From positions 186,001 to 250,000 of the forward strand of contig JBANDB010000014.1 in NCBI GenBank assembly GCA_037576215.1: a stretch of 64,000 nucleotides of DNA, written 5' to 3'. Within the stretch, counting starts at the first letter, position 1, and every line of letters starts with the position of its first letter. The DNA comes from Armillaria gallica (lineage: Eukaryota > Basidiomycota > Agaricomycetes > Agaricales > Physalacriaceae). The translations under genes were made by a program, and so were the position numbers. Below, in pieces: positions 23,043-34,967 of the stretch. Below the pieces are notes generated by a model, which was given only the letters and a program-made list of their open reading frames with translations, was not told the DNA's origin and did no database searches.

Positions 23043-24120
23043 TCAATTCAGTTTCGTCAAGAGGTCCTTTAGCGTCTGCTCTGGTCCGACATCGTCCTTG
23101 TTCAATTTCTTGCTCTGTTTATCAACCTCAGAAATGGCACGTTCCATTCTAGCAGGAAGGTCCTTGAGAATCTCGATCGTCGGGTCCACTGTAACCGCAT
23201 TAGTGAGGGGTACAATCGAAAAGACGGAGAGCGGTACCAAGGCTATTGAGATTAATTTCAAAAACGACCCAGAGCTGGTCCCTTCGAGCATACGCGTCCT
23301 CAAGCTTACCCATAATATCCGCAATGCGCACCTGGTGAGAAAACATGAAAGCCAGACAATGGAAACATGGAAACTCACACTCACCTGCGCAGCCTCATAC
23401 TCTTCCTTTATCTCCTCCGCATCCTTCAACGTCGTGGCCTCCATCTTCTTGCATGTCTCATGGAACTCCCAGAGTCCTTTCCCGAAGTCATCGTCGACAC
23501 GAGTGTTGAGAACGTGGTGAGCTTCTTTGACGCGTCTGACAGCAGGAACAAGGGTCTGCGCGATGTCGTCAACGAGATTATTTGAATAGCGCGTAAAAGA
23601 ATTTGCGAGTGAGTCGATGAGCTTCAGAACGTTTTCGTCGTCGTCTAGTTCGACACGGCTTAGGGGGTTTGAGAATGGGAAAACCTGGATATATGCGCGC
23701 CAATCCTCACTCATCGTGCGAGAGCTCAGCTATGAGCGTCTGTTCGTCCTCCCAAGGAAACAACACGCCGTCGTCGTCGTCTTCCTCCCTTTGAACTGGC
23801 ACGCGAAAAGAGTCTTCAAAGTCGAACGATACCTCTTGTCTCCTCCGGGTAAGAGGGCTCTCATAGATAGGATCAAGAAGAGGTGGTCGCTGGTGCCAGT
23901 TATTCGAGACTCGACGAGAGTGAGATTCCGGTGGGGTACTTCGTCGAGGACCGGACCTGTTGCGGTTGTACTGCAGTGGAGATCGTTTGTAGGGTTTAAT
24001 GGCTGGAAGAGAAGTGTCCGGTCAGGTAGTGTAAAGCAAGATAACAAAGGACCTACGCGAGTACGAAATCCCGTAGTGAGTTTTACGGGTAGTCGAGGGT
24101 GCAGGACGATAGGGAGCCAT
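23043..24120 (-). CDS. Gene A copy 2: helical protein of unknown function
   Basis: Same five-exon plan as copy 1, from ATG at 24120 (MAPYRPAPSTTRKTHYG) to LLTKLN with TGA at 23045-23043. The coiled-coil part contains SLANSFTRYSNNLVDDIAQT and the last exon LDPTIEILKDLPARM. I see no frame disruption. It diverges from gene B copy 2 with 196 bp between starts. It shares over 80% of visible residues with copy 1, including the intron positions. Function unknown. Confidence 0.6.
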
Positions 24121-24316
24121 GACGGTCGAAAGCAAAGAGACGGATATTCGGGCCGAAAATCGATGTGGCTTCAAATAGTCAGAAACATCTCTGTTCTGCT
24201 CCACCACCTTCCCCACCTCGTTCGACGTTATTCCCTCATTCACCGACTCACTCCTAGTCTCTAGACCACCCTTCTCGACCTCTGTTCGAGTATCTTTGTT
24301 GCACGAATACTAAGAG
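24121..24316. promoter_or_regulatory. Bidirectional promoter between gene A and gene B, copy 2
   Basis: It carries the same conserved core as the other two cassettes (CCACCACCTTCCCCACCTCG followed by TTCGACGTTATTCCCTCATT). It lies between divergent starts and presumably drives both genes. Confidence 0.5.
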
Positions 24317-25518
24317 ATGTACGTCGAAGAACAAACGATAGGAGTTAATGCCGAGGTCAAAGCATTGCCTATGGGCACAGAGGACGATTTCGATTCGGGC
24401 CTATGGGAAATTTCGACTCTCGAACCAGATATAAGCGACGATGTCAAGGAATTCTCGTCTGCATTTCAGCAGACTATCGAGCGCTATCAAGATGTCGAAG
24501 GAGAAGGCCCCTGGAAGGTTCCCCAGCCCATCCGACAGTCTGTGTTCGAAGCTTGGAGCGACAGACGTAAAGGCAGATACCCAATTTTTTATGACCTTGC
24601 GACAGGATATGTGCACATATACGGGGACCCCTCTCGTGTTCACCAGTTCATGGCTGGCAGGCTCATGGTGATGATCTTGAATATCCTGAGACGAAGGTTC
24701 GTTGATGTGATGGCAAAGTACTTTGGTGATATAAAGGAGACAGTGGACGTCTTTGAGTCCATCATCTCGACGGTGCGTGTTATTCCATAAATCGGCTTTC
24801 AGTCGCTTACTTATTCCATCTTTCTTAGGGTGCATCGCCCCTCCATAGTATCATTCATCCAGGCGAAGGTCATCACAAGATGATGAAGGAACCAGATGGT
24901 TCAATCACCATATCTCCTACTTTGTCTTCATATAGGCCAACTCAAAATACGGCTCAAGTCTCGGGATCGGAAACGTCTTCTGCTTTTGCTTCGGACTCGG
25001 CATCCTTGCCTGGCATCATCATCGAGGTCGCCTACCGAAACGAATCTTGGCCTGCGCTACTCGAGGAGGTAGACGTATGGAGCCGATCGGGCACCAAGCA
25101 CAAGGCAGATCTTGTCGTAGCCATAGCCATCAGGCCCAATACCGACGATGCCTCTGACCCTTTCGCAGTCCTCGTTGCGTCTTGTGACGATGGACCTCCA
25201 ATCGTAGTCCCTTTTGGATCAGGATCACCTGTGGTACCAACCTCCGCCTTTAAGCATCCTGGACCATACAATGTCTCTCCATCCGCGCCGGATGTACTCC
25301 CTGGTATTCCGGATAGCCACAGTTCTCGTTCCCGGATCAGTGAACTCAGTCCCGTTCTCCCGCTTGGAAGACTCTTCCAGCATCTTGATTTCGAGAGAAT
25401 TGAACGGGCCTTCAACGTCGATATCTTTTCGGACGACAGGCGAAGCTTGATTGGATTTTCTGACCGCATTGATCTGGGATCGTTGAGGTCTGCATTCCTT
25501 TCGTCGGTATATCATTGA
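24317..25518 (+). CDS. Gene B copy 2: Uma2-like / PD-(D/E)XK-fold protein
   Basis: Exons 24317-24772 and 24829-25518 give 381 residues. The intron is 56 nt and begins GTGCGTG. Visible blocks are YDLATGYVHIYGDPSRVHQF, PDGSITISPTLS, LPGIIIEVAYRNESW and LVVAIAIRPNT, in the order expected of an Uma2-type restriction-endonuclease fold. A PD and a Glu are conserved and no ExK lysine is seen. The protein ends LLSSVYH or a close variant. It appears intact. It sits between gene A (divergent) and the RBR gene (same strand, 584 bp downstream). Confidence 0.65.
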
Positions 25519-26102
25519 ATTTCGTCACATGTATTAGAATCTTATGCACTGTCAGTGATTTTTCCGGGAGTTCTTATAGAGGGTGAGACGAGTAGCACAG
25601 TGACCACTGCCCAGGTTCAACGACAACTCTCAGCATCACGCACGACGTAAGACGCGTCCGACTCTAGAGACCTTCCAATTTCTGAACATCGCGGACTTTA
25701 CGCCACTTCTGGCGTGAAGGTGCTTTGAGAAAGCTCACATGTTATGCTGAGATGCATGCTCCGTATATTCTTAAGGTTCTGCTCTTAGGAAGGAGAGTTG
25801 AGAAGAGCAGCCTGCGTCACGGTGCAACGAGCTACTGATCACAAAAGGCGCCCGGCACGCCGCCCGTTGTCTGGACCGAACCATCAAATCCCATTTTTCG
25901 GAAATGCCTCCTTCCTGCCTTTGCAACCATGATACATATATCCCCAAGGCGCAACAATGACTGCCAGTTCGGCAAATAACTAGTCATTTGTGCAGAGCCT
26001 AGGTCCAGTGCTCCTGATTCCAAAGTTGCGACCGGGGGACGTCTGAGCTTCTTTGATGCATGTCCGTATGAGTGCCTCAAAATAGATGGCTTTAGCGCCC
26101 TC
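25519..26102. other. Spacer between gene B and RBR copy 2
   Basis: No gene. It probably contains the terminator of gene B and the promoter of RBR copy 2. The segment 25690-25730 resembles part of the region near 5500 in arm 1, and the last 300 bp are conserved with the region just upstream of RBR copy 3. Confidence 0.4.
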
Positions 26103-29100
26103 ATGTCTGCCACAAACTCCACGGTATGCCGCTTTTCTCTTAAAGAAAACTGCATGTACGGGGATCGCTGTAGACACCAGCATATTGGTGGAACTTCAGT
26201 AAGCTTCACTGTCGTGTTTTCACATCACATTTCACTTACAGAGGTCTTCATAGCAGAACAACAAAGGGCAGAATCGATGGGATCGTATATCGAAGAACGA
26301 TGGCTCCAATCAGCGTAGCATTCACAACGTTGACGTTCAGTCAAATATCAGCTCATCGCAATCACCAGAAGTTTGCAGTTCCAAGGACACGGTGTCGCGT
26401 TCTGTGCTTCAGAGAGGAAGCTGTGAACAAGGAGATCGGTGCGATTTCGTCTACGACCCAGATGCTGAGCTAGTACGTATCTTCTTTCTAACGTGGATCG
26501 CGACATCAAGTAATACAGTTATCAAGGTCAACGGGGTAGAAAGTCCAACATCAGATGCTTCAGATCACCTTGAGTGGCGGCGTAAAGAAAGAAGTGGACA
26601 GTATGCACAAGCCTCAAGTTCTCGTCGTACAAAGAAGGGCGAACAACCATGTTATTCGTGGAGGAACAGATCCTGTGCCAAAGGAGAGAGTTCTCTGTAT
26701 GCCCGTAATCCCGAAGTATGTAAACAATTATATTCAATTGTCTCGCAATCGCTAAGTCATACGTACAGGACCAAGAAGTTGAAGGCCGGCGTATGGAGAC
26801 TGACAGAATCAAACTGGAACTCGAGTTGCAGAAGAGTCGGCAGGAAGAGCTTGCAACGGAACTCGCAAGATTGGCTCGCGAAGCTGAGGAACAGAGGAAG
26901 GAAGAGGAACGCCAACGCCAGGAGGAGGCTAGACGTAGGGAAGAGAAGGAGCGCCAACAGAGAGATGAGGTAAAGCGACGGTACGCAGAGGCACGAAGAC
27001 GGACAGAAGAACAACGCAGAAGGGAAGAGGAAGAAAGGCGCCGTAAAGAAGAACGGGAGCATCGACAGAGGGAAGAGGCGCAAAGACAGAGAGAAGAAGA
27101 AGAACGCAGAAGGGAGGATGAGAAAGCAAATCGACACCGGGAAGAGATTCGACGTTTGGAGATTGACAGAATCAAACTGGAGCTCGAGTTGGAAAGGAGG
27201 CGGCAGGAAGAGCTCGCAACGGAACTCGCAAGATTGGCTCGCGAAGCTGAGGAACGGAGGGAGGAAGAGGAGCGCCAACAGAGAGATGAGGTAAAGCGAC
27301 GCTACACAGAGGCACGAAGACGGAGAGAAGAACAACACAGAAGGGAAGAGGAAGAAAGGCGCCATAAAGAAGAACAGGAGCGTCGACAAAGGGAAGAGGC
27401 ACGAAGACAGAGAGAAGAAGAACGCAGAAGGGAGGAGGAGGCAGCAAATCGGCGCCGGGAAGAGGTCCAACAGAGGAGAGAAGAAGAACAACGTCGTGTT
27501 GACCAGCAGCATCGCGTCGCTGATGCCCAAGTCACTATACAGCGAGCCGTCCTCGCTAGTTCTATTGTCACGTTCAGCTCGGGCCTCGCCATTGAGAACA
27601 CTATCACAGGATTCGAATCGTGCAGAATCCGCGTCAAAAATATTCCCCGTGACGCACGTCAAGACGAGATCGCAGCCTTATTCACTCAGCAGGGCCTTAA
27701 CATGTTTGAGTTTCATGTTGTATCTGTTAAAGACATGCCTGGGAGAAATGGGAAGCAAGAAGCGGATATCGTCACGAATGCCGATGTTGCACAGGCACTA
27801 GCGATTGGGCTTGAAGGCATCGAATTCAGAGACGAGAGATTGGAGTTTGAAGTTGGGATGTTCAATGTGCCTGGTGCCATGGGTGCTCTGGCACCAAGGG
27901 ACGAGAATACATTGATAATCTCGTGCCGCGCCCCATCCGTCCGTTATGTTGTCGAATATCCCGACGTAACTTTCTGTCGTACGAAAGTGAGGGAGCTCGA
28001 CGGTCGTATATGTGCCGGACGGCGGGTGAAGGTGGAAATGAACCAACTCCCCCCCGGGCGTGTCGTGCCCGGCTTCCGACCAAACACTATCAAGATTAGC
28101 AACTTGCCTGATGTTGTCCTTCCCGCCATTGTGACTGACTTCGCCCAGTCCCACTCAATTCGCCCCCTCAAACCTCTTAGCTTCGACATAGATTCAGCAA
28201 TTCGCTCTCTACAGCTGCATATCAATCGGATAGAGGGCATCGAAATGCAGTCTTTCAATGTTACTTCCCGAGGTGATAACGAAGCTGGGATTCTTTCAAT
28301 TCGTACCCGTTTCAATACGTGGGATGATGCAAAGAAGGTTCACGATGCTCTCCTCGATCGACGTTTCAGCTACATCTGTAACTCCGTGTTTTGGCTTCGA
28401 ATTGCCCCTCAAGCGCTTTACACCATTACTATACCATCCGGACAGTATCGCGCTCAAGAAAACCTTTGGGAAGAGCTCCAAGGGAACATCAAAGATCGAA
28501 AAGCGTGTAACATCATTGTTCGTGAGCTCAATGGCGGGGACTGCCGTATCCAAGTGTCGGGCACGGTCAAGGCCGCCCTTGGTGCACTCAAGGTCCGCGT
28601 CGAAAGTTTAGCTGCTGGTGAAAAGATCGACGGCTGGCACGACCATCTGACTTATCCTCAAGCCCATCTAGTGCAAAAGATTACTGATGCGGGTGCATTT
28701 TTACGCTCGGATTCCCGGAAGCGGACGCTCAAGCTTTATGGAGAGCCGAAGGCGGTGGAAAAGGCCAAAGCAGTCGTGATGGAAGAGTTGGAGCGTCTTG
28801 CATCTCTGGAATTTACCGTAACCTTGCCACGCCCCTCGGTGGGATACTTTGTCCGGACCGGCCTTGCAGCGATGAGAGAAGTTTTCGGCGAGGACAGCGT
28901 GGCGCTGGATATTCGTTCTGCGGTCATCACGATAAGAGGAGGTGAGGAGGTCCGACTCCATCTTGACAATCATATCATTGAGTCCCGCAAATCCGTCAAT
29001 GTGAACCTCGCCCCCGGAACCCATACATGTCCAATATGTTACGATGATGTCTCGACGCCATTTCAATTGATGTGTGAGCATGTATATTGCACAGGATGTA

Positions 29101-30278
29101 TCCGCCACTTCCTCACCTCTGCTGCCGAAACCGGGAATTTTCCACTTGTATGCATGGGGAACGAATCAAAGTGCGGAACACCCATCTCCATTCCTGTCAT
29201 TCAAAAGTTCCTTCCACCGACTGCCTTCAACCACCTTCTAGAAACTGTTTTCATGACACATGTTGACAAACGTCCGCAGGAGTTCAGGTATTGCAAGACA
29301 CCAGATTGTACGCAGATATACCGCAGGTCGGAAGCAATGTCTGTTTTACGATGTCCATCTTGCTTCTCCGAGATATGTTCTTCATGTGGCGAGGACTCGC
29401 ATGAAAGAATGAGTTGTGAAGATGCTCGCATTCATAATAACCCCGCGGAGCAGGAACGAATGAGCGAGGCATGGCTTTTGCAGCAACGTGGTATCAAGAA
29501 ATGTCCGACCTGCTCACGCCTCCTAGAGAAGACGGAAGGATGCAATCATATGACGTGCCCGTTCGTGTTCAGTCCTTTCATTCACTTGTTGAAGCTAATT
29601 AGATTTTCTAGATGCGGAGCTCATATTTGCTGGCGTTGTATGGGAGTCTTTGACGCCGACAACATCTATGAGCACATGGGTACCGTGCATGGAGGCATTT
29701 ATGCTGACGAGCCTGATCCAGTCCCGGCCCAACCTCAGGCTGCTGTACCACCGCCTCCAAATCCAGATGTGGAAGTTTTTCAAGACATCGATTACCTTGA
29801 ACAAGTGCGGCTTCTTAACGAGGTGGAAGCTCGTCGTGTTGCACAAGAGCAGTATGATCGAAATAGAAGGGAGCAAGATAGGATTGCTGCAGAAGATATG
29901 GAACGACGCAGGCTGGAACAGGCTGAGCAAGAACGAGCCCGGCGGGTAGCACAAGAGCGGTATGATCGAAATAGAAGGGAACAGGACAGGATCGCTGCAG
30001 AAGCCATGGAACGACGCAGGCGGGAAGAGGCTGACCAGGAACAGCAGAGATTGGTGCGAGTGGCCCAGTGGAGGAGGCAGCAACAGGCTGAACACCAAAG
30101 AAGGGAGCAGCAACAGGCTGATCGCTTGTATCGAGAGCAAGCCAATCGATGGCGCACAGATCCGAATGAGAGAACTCGACAAGGTACGCAAAGGCAACAA
30201 CTTGACAGCGTTTGGCAACAGCAACCTCCTCAGCCAGTACACTCGGAAAATGAAGGATCATGGTGCATGGTGATGTGA
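26103..30278 (+). CDS. CCCH-coiled coil-RRM-KH-RBR E3 ubiquitin ligase, copy 2, CaaX-terminated
   Basis: Exons 26103-26198, 26257-26472, 26527-26715, 26769-29560 and 29612-30278 give about 1319 residues. Finger 1 (CRFSLKENC...CRHQH) is intact. Finger 2 has lost its first Cys (Arg) and its His (Tyr), and finger 3 its third Cys (Ser) and His (Arg). The coiled coil contains a 366-bp internal duplication (26793-27158 and 27159 onward). Next come the RRM-like segment (CRIRVKNIPRDAR), KH-like segments, RING1 (CPICYDDV), IBR, and RING2 with the GCNHMTC catalytic Cys. The C-terminal part has two copies of a repeat starting YDRNRREQDRIAAE. The last residues, SWCMVM, form a CaaX box predicted to be farnesylated. 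Function is inferred from domains only: a membrane-anchored, RNA-associated ubiquitin ligase. Confidence 0.85.
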
Positions 30279-31171
30279 TCAGGGTGCTTGGCTTCCGCCT
30301 GTAGGATGTAAAGCGGAGGCTACGGCGATGCTCTCGTTCTTGCTATGGATATGCACTTGTAACTGATACAATGTACTTATTTAATGTGTTATCGGTTGGA
30401 ACTTTGTGGGAACACACGACAGTCATACGAAACTGTAGATCCGACTTGGCCAGTGTCCCACCCCGGTCCTGGCCCGAGACTCATAATGGATACATTGCTT
30501 GAAGAGAAGAAGTCCATCTCTTCGCTTCGTCTGGACTTTCTACTGGGATGGTGGAGATGAAGACGACCCTTGCACCGTACTATGGGGAGAATCCGCTATC
30601 GCTGATAAGTATGCTGCGAACGCGATGTGTGTTCGGTTCGTCCAACTTGCAATCAATCACGACAGTAAGGGGACTTATACATTAAGTATCTCACCATCGA
30701 CTATATACTTAGCTATACTTAGTTGATCAACAGCGTGAGAATGATATGTACCGGACTTATTTTTTTTGAACTCTGCATTTAAGTAATTAACCGCCGCAAG
30801 TACATTAGCTACTAAGACGCGGTGGAGGTACAAGTCCTCAGGCACTCTCCCTCTTGTCCTAGTTCCTCCTCAGCTCTCTTGCATTTGGTTTCTCTGGGTG
30901 TTTCGACGTGTGATGTGTAGGAGAGTAATGATCTTAGCCGGTATTTTTGCACCCCGAGGTGGGTTAATTGAGTTGGATCTGCATTTGGATAGTGGGCCAC
31001 TATGTACCGTCATTTATGCCGTGTAATGATGAGATGAGATGATGATGTAATACCCGGTCCAGAAACAACTTTGCAAGTGCGACGTAAGACTCGCACCCTC
31101 CTTTATTTGTGCGCTTGTTTTACTCTTGATTCGTGATTTCTCACTCAATACACTTTGTTCAGAGCCTCAAA
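30279..31171. other. Spacer with a decayed F-box gene fragment
   Basis: Apart from the fragment at 30450-30665 I see no gene. The region downstream of 30700 is AT-rich and unremarkable. Confidence 0.4.
30450..30665 (+). pseudogene. Fragment of an F-box/LRR gene 3' part
   Basis: About 215 bp aligning with 32265-32480 of the F-box gene downstream, with deletions. It shares CCTGGCCCGAGACTCATAA, CTCTTCGCTTCGTCTGGACT and a stretch encoding the LRTRC region. The reading frame is broken at once. It is a relic of a partial duplication. Confidence 0.6.
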
Positions 31172-32578
31172 ATGTACTGTCCGTACCACGACAATCCGCT
31201 CCTGAAAAGCGGGAAAAAATCGACACCCATTAATAGTATTCCCGACGACATTCCGTACATGATATTCCGAATGGTTGTAATTGGGATGTGGCAGTGGAAA
31301 GCCACTGCTCTCCTGGTTAGTCATGTCTGCTCCAGGTGGAAGTCTATATCCCTTTCAACGCCAATCCTATGGTCATACATCAGCACAAAAACAGACAAAC
31401 AAACGTTCCAACGTGCTTTCGTCAAAATGCACATCAGCCGCTCTGGTAATGCTCTCTTGACGATTGAGATTGGCCACTGTGACTCTGTTTGTCTCCAGGA
31501 CGTGTACACCGTCTGCCATCGATGGAAGTCTGCCGAGTTCATTGTTCCCCGTCCCAGCATCGCCGAGCTCAATGCATCTATAGGAGGGAAACTTCCCTGT
31601 TTGCAGCCCCTCAAGTGGGGCTTCGCAGGTGTAGGTACTATGGAAGACTACGCCGAGCACCCAACTTGCACCGCGTTTCTCGACGCGCCGATGCTGTGCT
31701 CGATCGCGTTTGACGTCATGAGGAGGGGATGCAGTGGACCAGATCACATCCGTCGACGCGAATTGTAGAGGTGCGTCATACTGTCGGCTGGGCCTTCCCA
31801 TAATTCGGCATCGAAGAACTAAGATCCCCCAATTATAATGTCTGGGACCGGCGTTCACTGTGTGGACACTGCCGTGTAATACTACCTACCTACCTACCTC
31901 ATGCCGGGCGTCACCTTACCATACAGCGTTCCGTCGCAGCCGCTACCAATCCCGGGTCCATATATCACCTCCCTCACCATCGACGCGTGGAATATCAATC
32001 CCCCAGCAGACGGGAAAGACTGGCTCCTTGGGATGTCTTTCCCCCTCCTCGTTGAGCTGAATGTCCTTTTCGAGTTCACCAGAAACCCACCGTGCATCGA
32101 CCGTATTATCGATGTTGTACGGACTTCGGCAGGGATTCAGCGTCTCTCGTCAATAGATGCAATATGCACTGGCGACGAGATCCTGCGTATCATCGGAACT
32201 GCCAATACGCCCAGTCTTACGGAGCTGGAAGTCGCAGAGATTTGGCTTCATTATGAAGTCCGCTGTCCCAGTCCTGGCCCAAGACTCATAACAGATTCAT
32301 TGCTTGAAGAGATGAGGTCGGAGGAGTTCCTTCCGGAACTGACATCTCTTCGCTTCGTCTGGACTTTCCACTGCGATGAAAGTGATCCTGACTTCGCAGA
32401 GCATCGTCTTGAACTATGGGAAGAGCCTGCTATAGCCGATATGTTGCGAACTCGATGTGCATCCGGGTCGTCCAAATTGAAGTCTGTCGTCCTGGGTCGT
32501 AATGACAGACGAAATATCAGAAGACATTGTCGATGTACTACGTGCTTTGAGGACGATGGGCATTCACACCCGTCTTGA
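31172..32578 (+). pseudogene. F-box/LRR-type protein gene, probably disrupted
   Basis: The first frame (31172-31768) encodes MYCPYHDNPLLKSGKK, followed by an F-box-like segment, INSIPDDIPYMIFRMVV ... SHVCSRWKSISLSTPILWS, typical of the agaricomycete F-box family. These proteins link substrates to SCF ubiquitin ligases. A stop occurs at 31766-31768. A second frame (31901-32578) encodes the C-terminal LRR-like part (ITSLTIDAWNINPPAD onward). Between them an open but shifted frame passes through an ACCT repeat tract at 31881-31899. I cannot join the two by a clean intron because the stop precedes the only good GTGCGT donor. Called as a pseudogene, with the alternative of an unrecognised splice pattern. 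Confidence 0.5.
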
Positions 32579-33200
32579 GTGATCAACATTGATTCTTTTA
32601 TGGATTTACTTACCCATTAACTATCACTTGGTAGACATCCAATCACCGTGGGACTAGAATCGCGAATAAAATGGTGGGACCAAGACTCTGGAGAAAGTCT
32701 GTTGACGAGGTCACCAACGTATACACTAGACTCATAATCTACTTCCTGGACCTGTATACAATTACGTGACAAAGGCTTCATACACGATGATACCAGTCAA
32801 GAGGGCAACAAGGACGCCAGTGGATAGGAGAGATGAGCCTTCGCTCACGTTCGGCAACACGGTCCGGATATTTCAAGTTTACGATCGGTTCCTCATTTGT
32901 TCTTCATCTCTTCACCAACACAGTAAGCGTCTACTTGTATAAGTACTCGATGCTGATGAGTATTTTCCTGCGTAATTTGCAGCTCCTTACCCGCGTCATA
33001 GTAATCCTTACGACCTTGTTGTCTTCAACCGCTTGTCAGCTGCCACGCCGACCATCAGCTTAGAAAAAGCGCAGCGCTGCAAACCGAGCCACGATAGATT
33101 TGAAGCCGTCTGAAGAACATGCATGGAATTTGTTAAAACTACACAACGAGCCATTGCACAGACTATTCAGCTCCTTGTCATGTTCAGGAACGCTGCCGCA
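32579..33200. other. Spacer between the F-box gene and SSP2 copy 2
   Basis: The second half, from about 32800, belongs to the inverted duplicate of 7856-8300. An 8-bp insertion near 33040 breaks the hydrophobic reading frame found in the other copy. No gene is called. Confidence 0.4.
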
Positions 33201-33511
33201 TCAGTTGGGGACACAAACGAGCACGCCGCAACTGTTGTTTTGGCAGGCTGCGAAACAATGAGCTTTAGAATGTGCGTAGTCGAATTCGCCACTTACTTCC
33301 TTGAGAGTCCTGGAACGCACACGAATGTCCGACAGAGTAATGGTTGGACCCATTGCACGCGTCAACTGAAAACATCACGGTCAGCAAAGACGGTCATAGT
33401 CACGAAGGAGTTGCGATGCATACCAGGGTTAGCTGCAATAGCGTTTGCCTGTCCTGCGAAGAGGAACACGGCGGCCAATGCCATAGCGGTCAACTTGATT
33501 TGGAACATCAT
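33201..33511 (-). CDS. Small secreted cysteine-rich protein SSP2, copy 2
   Basis: Three exons encode about 67 residues with the same plan as SSP2 copy 1: signal peptide MMFQIKLTAMALAAV to GQANA, then VDACNGSNHYSVGHSCAF, DSQG, and TCQNNSCGVLVCVPN with TGA at 33203-33201. Both introns are kept with GT..AG borders. Exons differ from copy 1 at only a few residues while intron sequences differ more, consistent with selection on the protein. The orientation is inverted relative to copy 1. Confidence 0.72.
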
Positions 33512-34648
33512 CTTTGTATGTGGATGGATGGTATGCTCGACGGTGGTTATAACTGTGCGAGTATGGTTTGTTGGACGGTATGCTCGAAACTGACTGGCTT
33601 TTATAGGCGAGTTGTGCAGCTGATGCTTTACAAGTCCCAATACGAAAGACCGGAGTCCTTGCATGTATGTTTCAAGAATGACATATACCCCGAAACACCT
33701 CAGTTCCCTGGCCCGATGGGCGGGGATTGACCCGACGGTGAGGTATAATTAGTCTCAATATCAGATTTTGTGGCGCCGCACTGAGCGCATGGTGCACAGA
33801 CTTTCGAAGTGAATTTGTTGAAACTATCAGAGTGTGTGACCACCATTTGTTGAGCACATCGAAACGGGCCAGGCATGTTGGAGTCCCAAAACCAGTTTTT
33901 GACATTTTGTTTCAGGAATTACGGAACGATGGCCACTTCTAGGTAGGAATGCCGTAGCAGGTGACTACGGACTTCGAGAAAAGTTTAAATTCCAACCCAG
34001 TAAGCAGGACTGACTTTCATCATGGTTTCGTCAGTCACTGTTCATTGAAGCTAGGTAATATTGGAATCAACACGTTTGCTGCTGCAGCTCGAAGTAACTG
34101 AAGTTGCTATAACGAGCAACTGGTAAGTATCATCAAAAATAGCTTCCGGTATCCGGCCGTAACCTGTGCGTCGCAAGGTCGCAACCGCTTAACATCTTCA
34201 AGTGCTGTCCGCTTCGATGCAGCTAGTCCTTCCAGCGCTGATTTCTCCGAGCAGATTGTTGACTAGCATCTGTTTAAAATTCCAAATAGACAATAAGAGA
34301 TCAGGCCTTGCGCATTGCTATGACTCCGACATTGAATTATGTTGGCTTCTTTGGGAGTCTAGGATGTGGCATTTACTCGTCTCATCGCAACCCATACAAG
34401 TCATGTCCATTTGGCCATGTCCTGTGAACAACGTTTCTCCTTGAAACCTCTCTGGAACAGATTTGTTCGTTGTCAGAGCTCCACCTACTGAAACTCACAA
34501 AAGTTTTACGAACGCAGGAATGGTTCTGGAATTGGCGTTGTCTGCCTATAAAACCTTGCCTAAGGGATATTTTCTCTATCAACAACCTCGTCCCCAGACT
34601 TTACTGCTCACAGTGAACCGCTACAATCTTGCTCATCCTCGTTCGAAT
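33512..34648. promoter_or_regulatory. Shared upstream region of divergent SSP2 and SSP1, copy 2
   Basis: Inverted counterpart of 6414-7544, 1.1 kb, highly similar throughout. It lies between two divergent secreted-protein genes. TATA-like TTTTATAGGC is present near 33600 on the SSP2 side and CTATAAAACC near 34550 on the SSP1 side. Confidence 0.45.
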
Positions 34649-34967
34649 ATGATGTTCAAAGTCGCCTCTATTGCCATGTTCACCTTGACGGCCGTGTTCT
34701 TATCCGCGGGACAAGTCAACGCCGCCGCACTCATTGCAGACAACGCTGGTAAGAATTAAAATTACATATCGGTGATTTATACTCACTTTGACTGTCCTAG
34801 TCGATGCGTGCAACGGTTCTAATAACTACGGTGTGGGACACTCCTGTGCCTTCCAGCAGTCTCAAGGCGGTAAGTGATCGTCTCTTTCATTCATATACCG
34901 TGACTAATCGTTTCTATTAGTCTGTGAGACCAACGCGTGTGGAAACCTGATCTGCGTCCCCAATTAA
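34649..34967 (+). CDS. Small secreted cysteine-rich protein SSP1, copy 2
   Basis: Three exons encode about 71 residues: signal peptide MMFKVASIAMFTLTAV to GQVNA, then VDACNGSNNYGVGHSCAF, QQSQG, and VCETNACGNLICVPN with TAA at 34965-34967. Intron phases match SSP1 copy 1 and both SSP2 genes. Compared with copy 1 the first mature-region residue after the second intron is Val instead of Phe, and ENN is ETN. Predicted to be secreted; function unknown. Confidence 0.72.

Noticed and set aside
26757..27662. Minus-strand open frame of 301 codons opposite the RBR copy 2 coiled coil
   Set aside because: Low-complexity Leu/Phe/Ser/Pro translation arises from the complement of Glu/Arg codons; similar shadows occur opposite copies 1 and 3.
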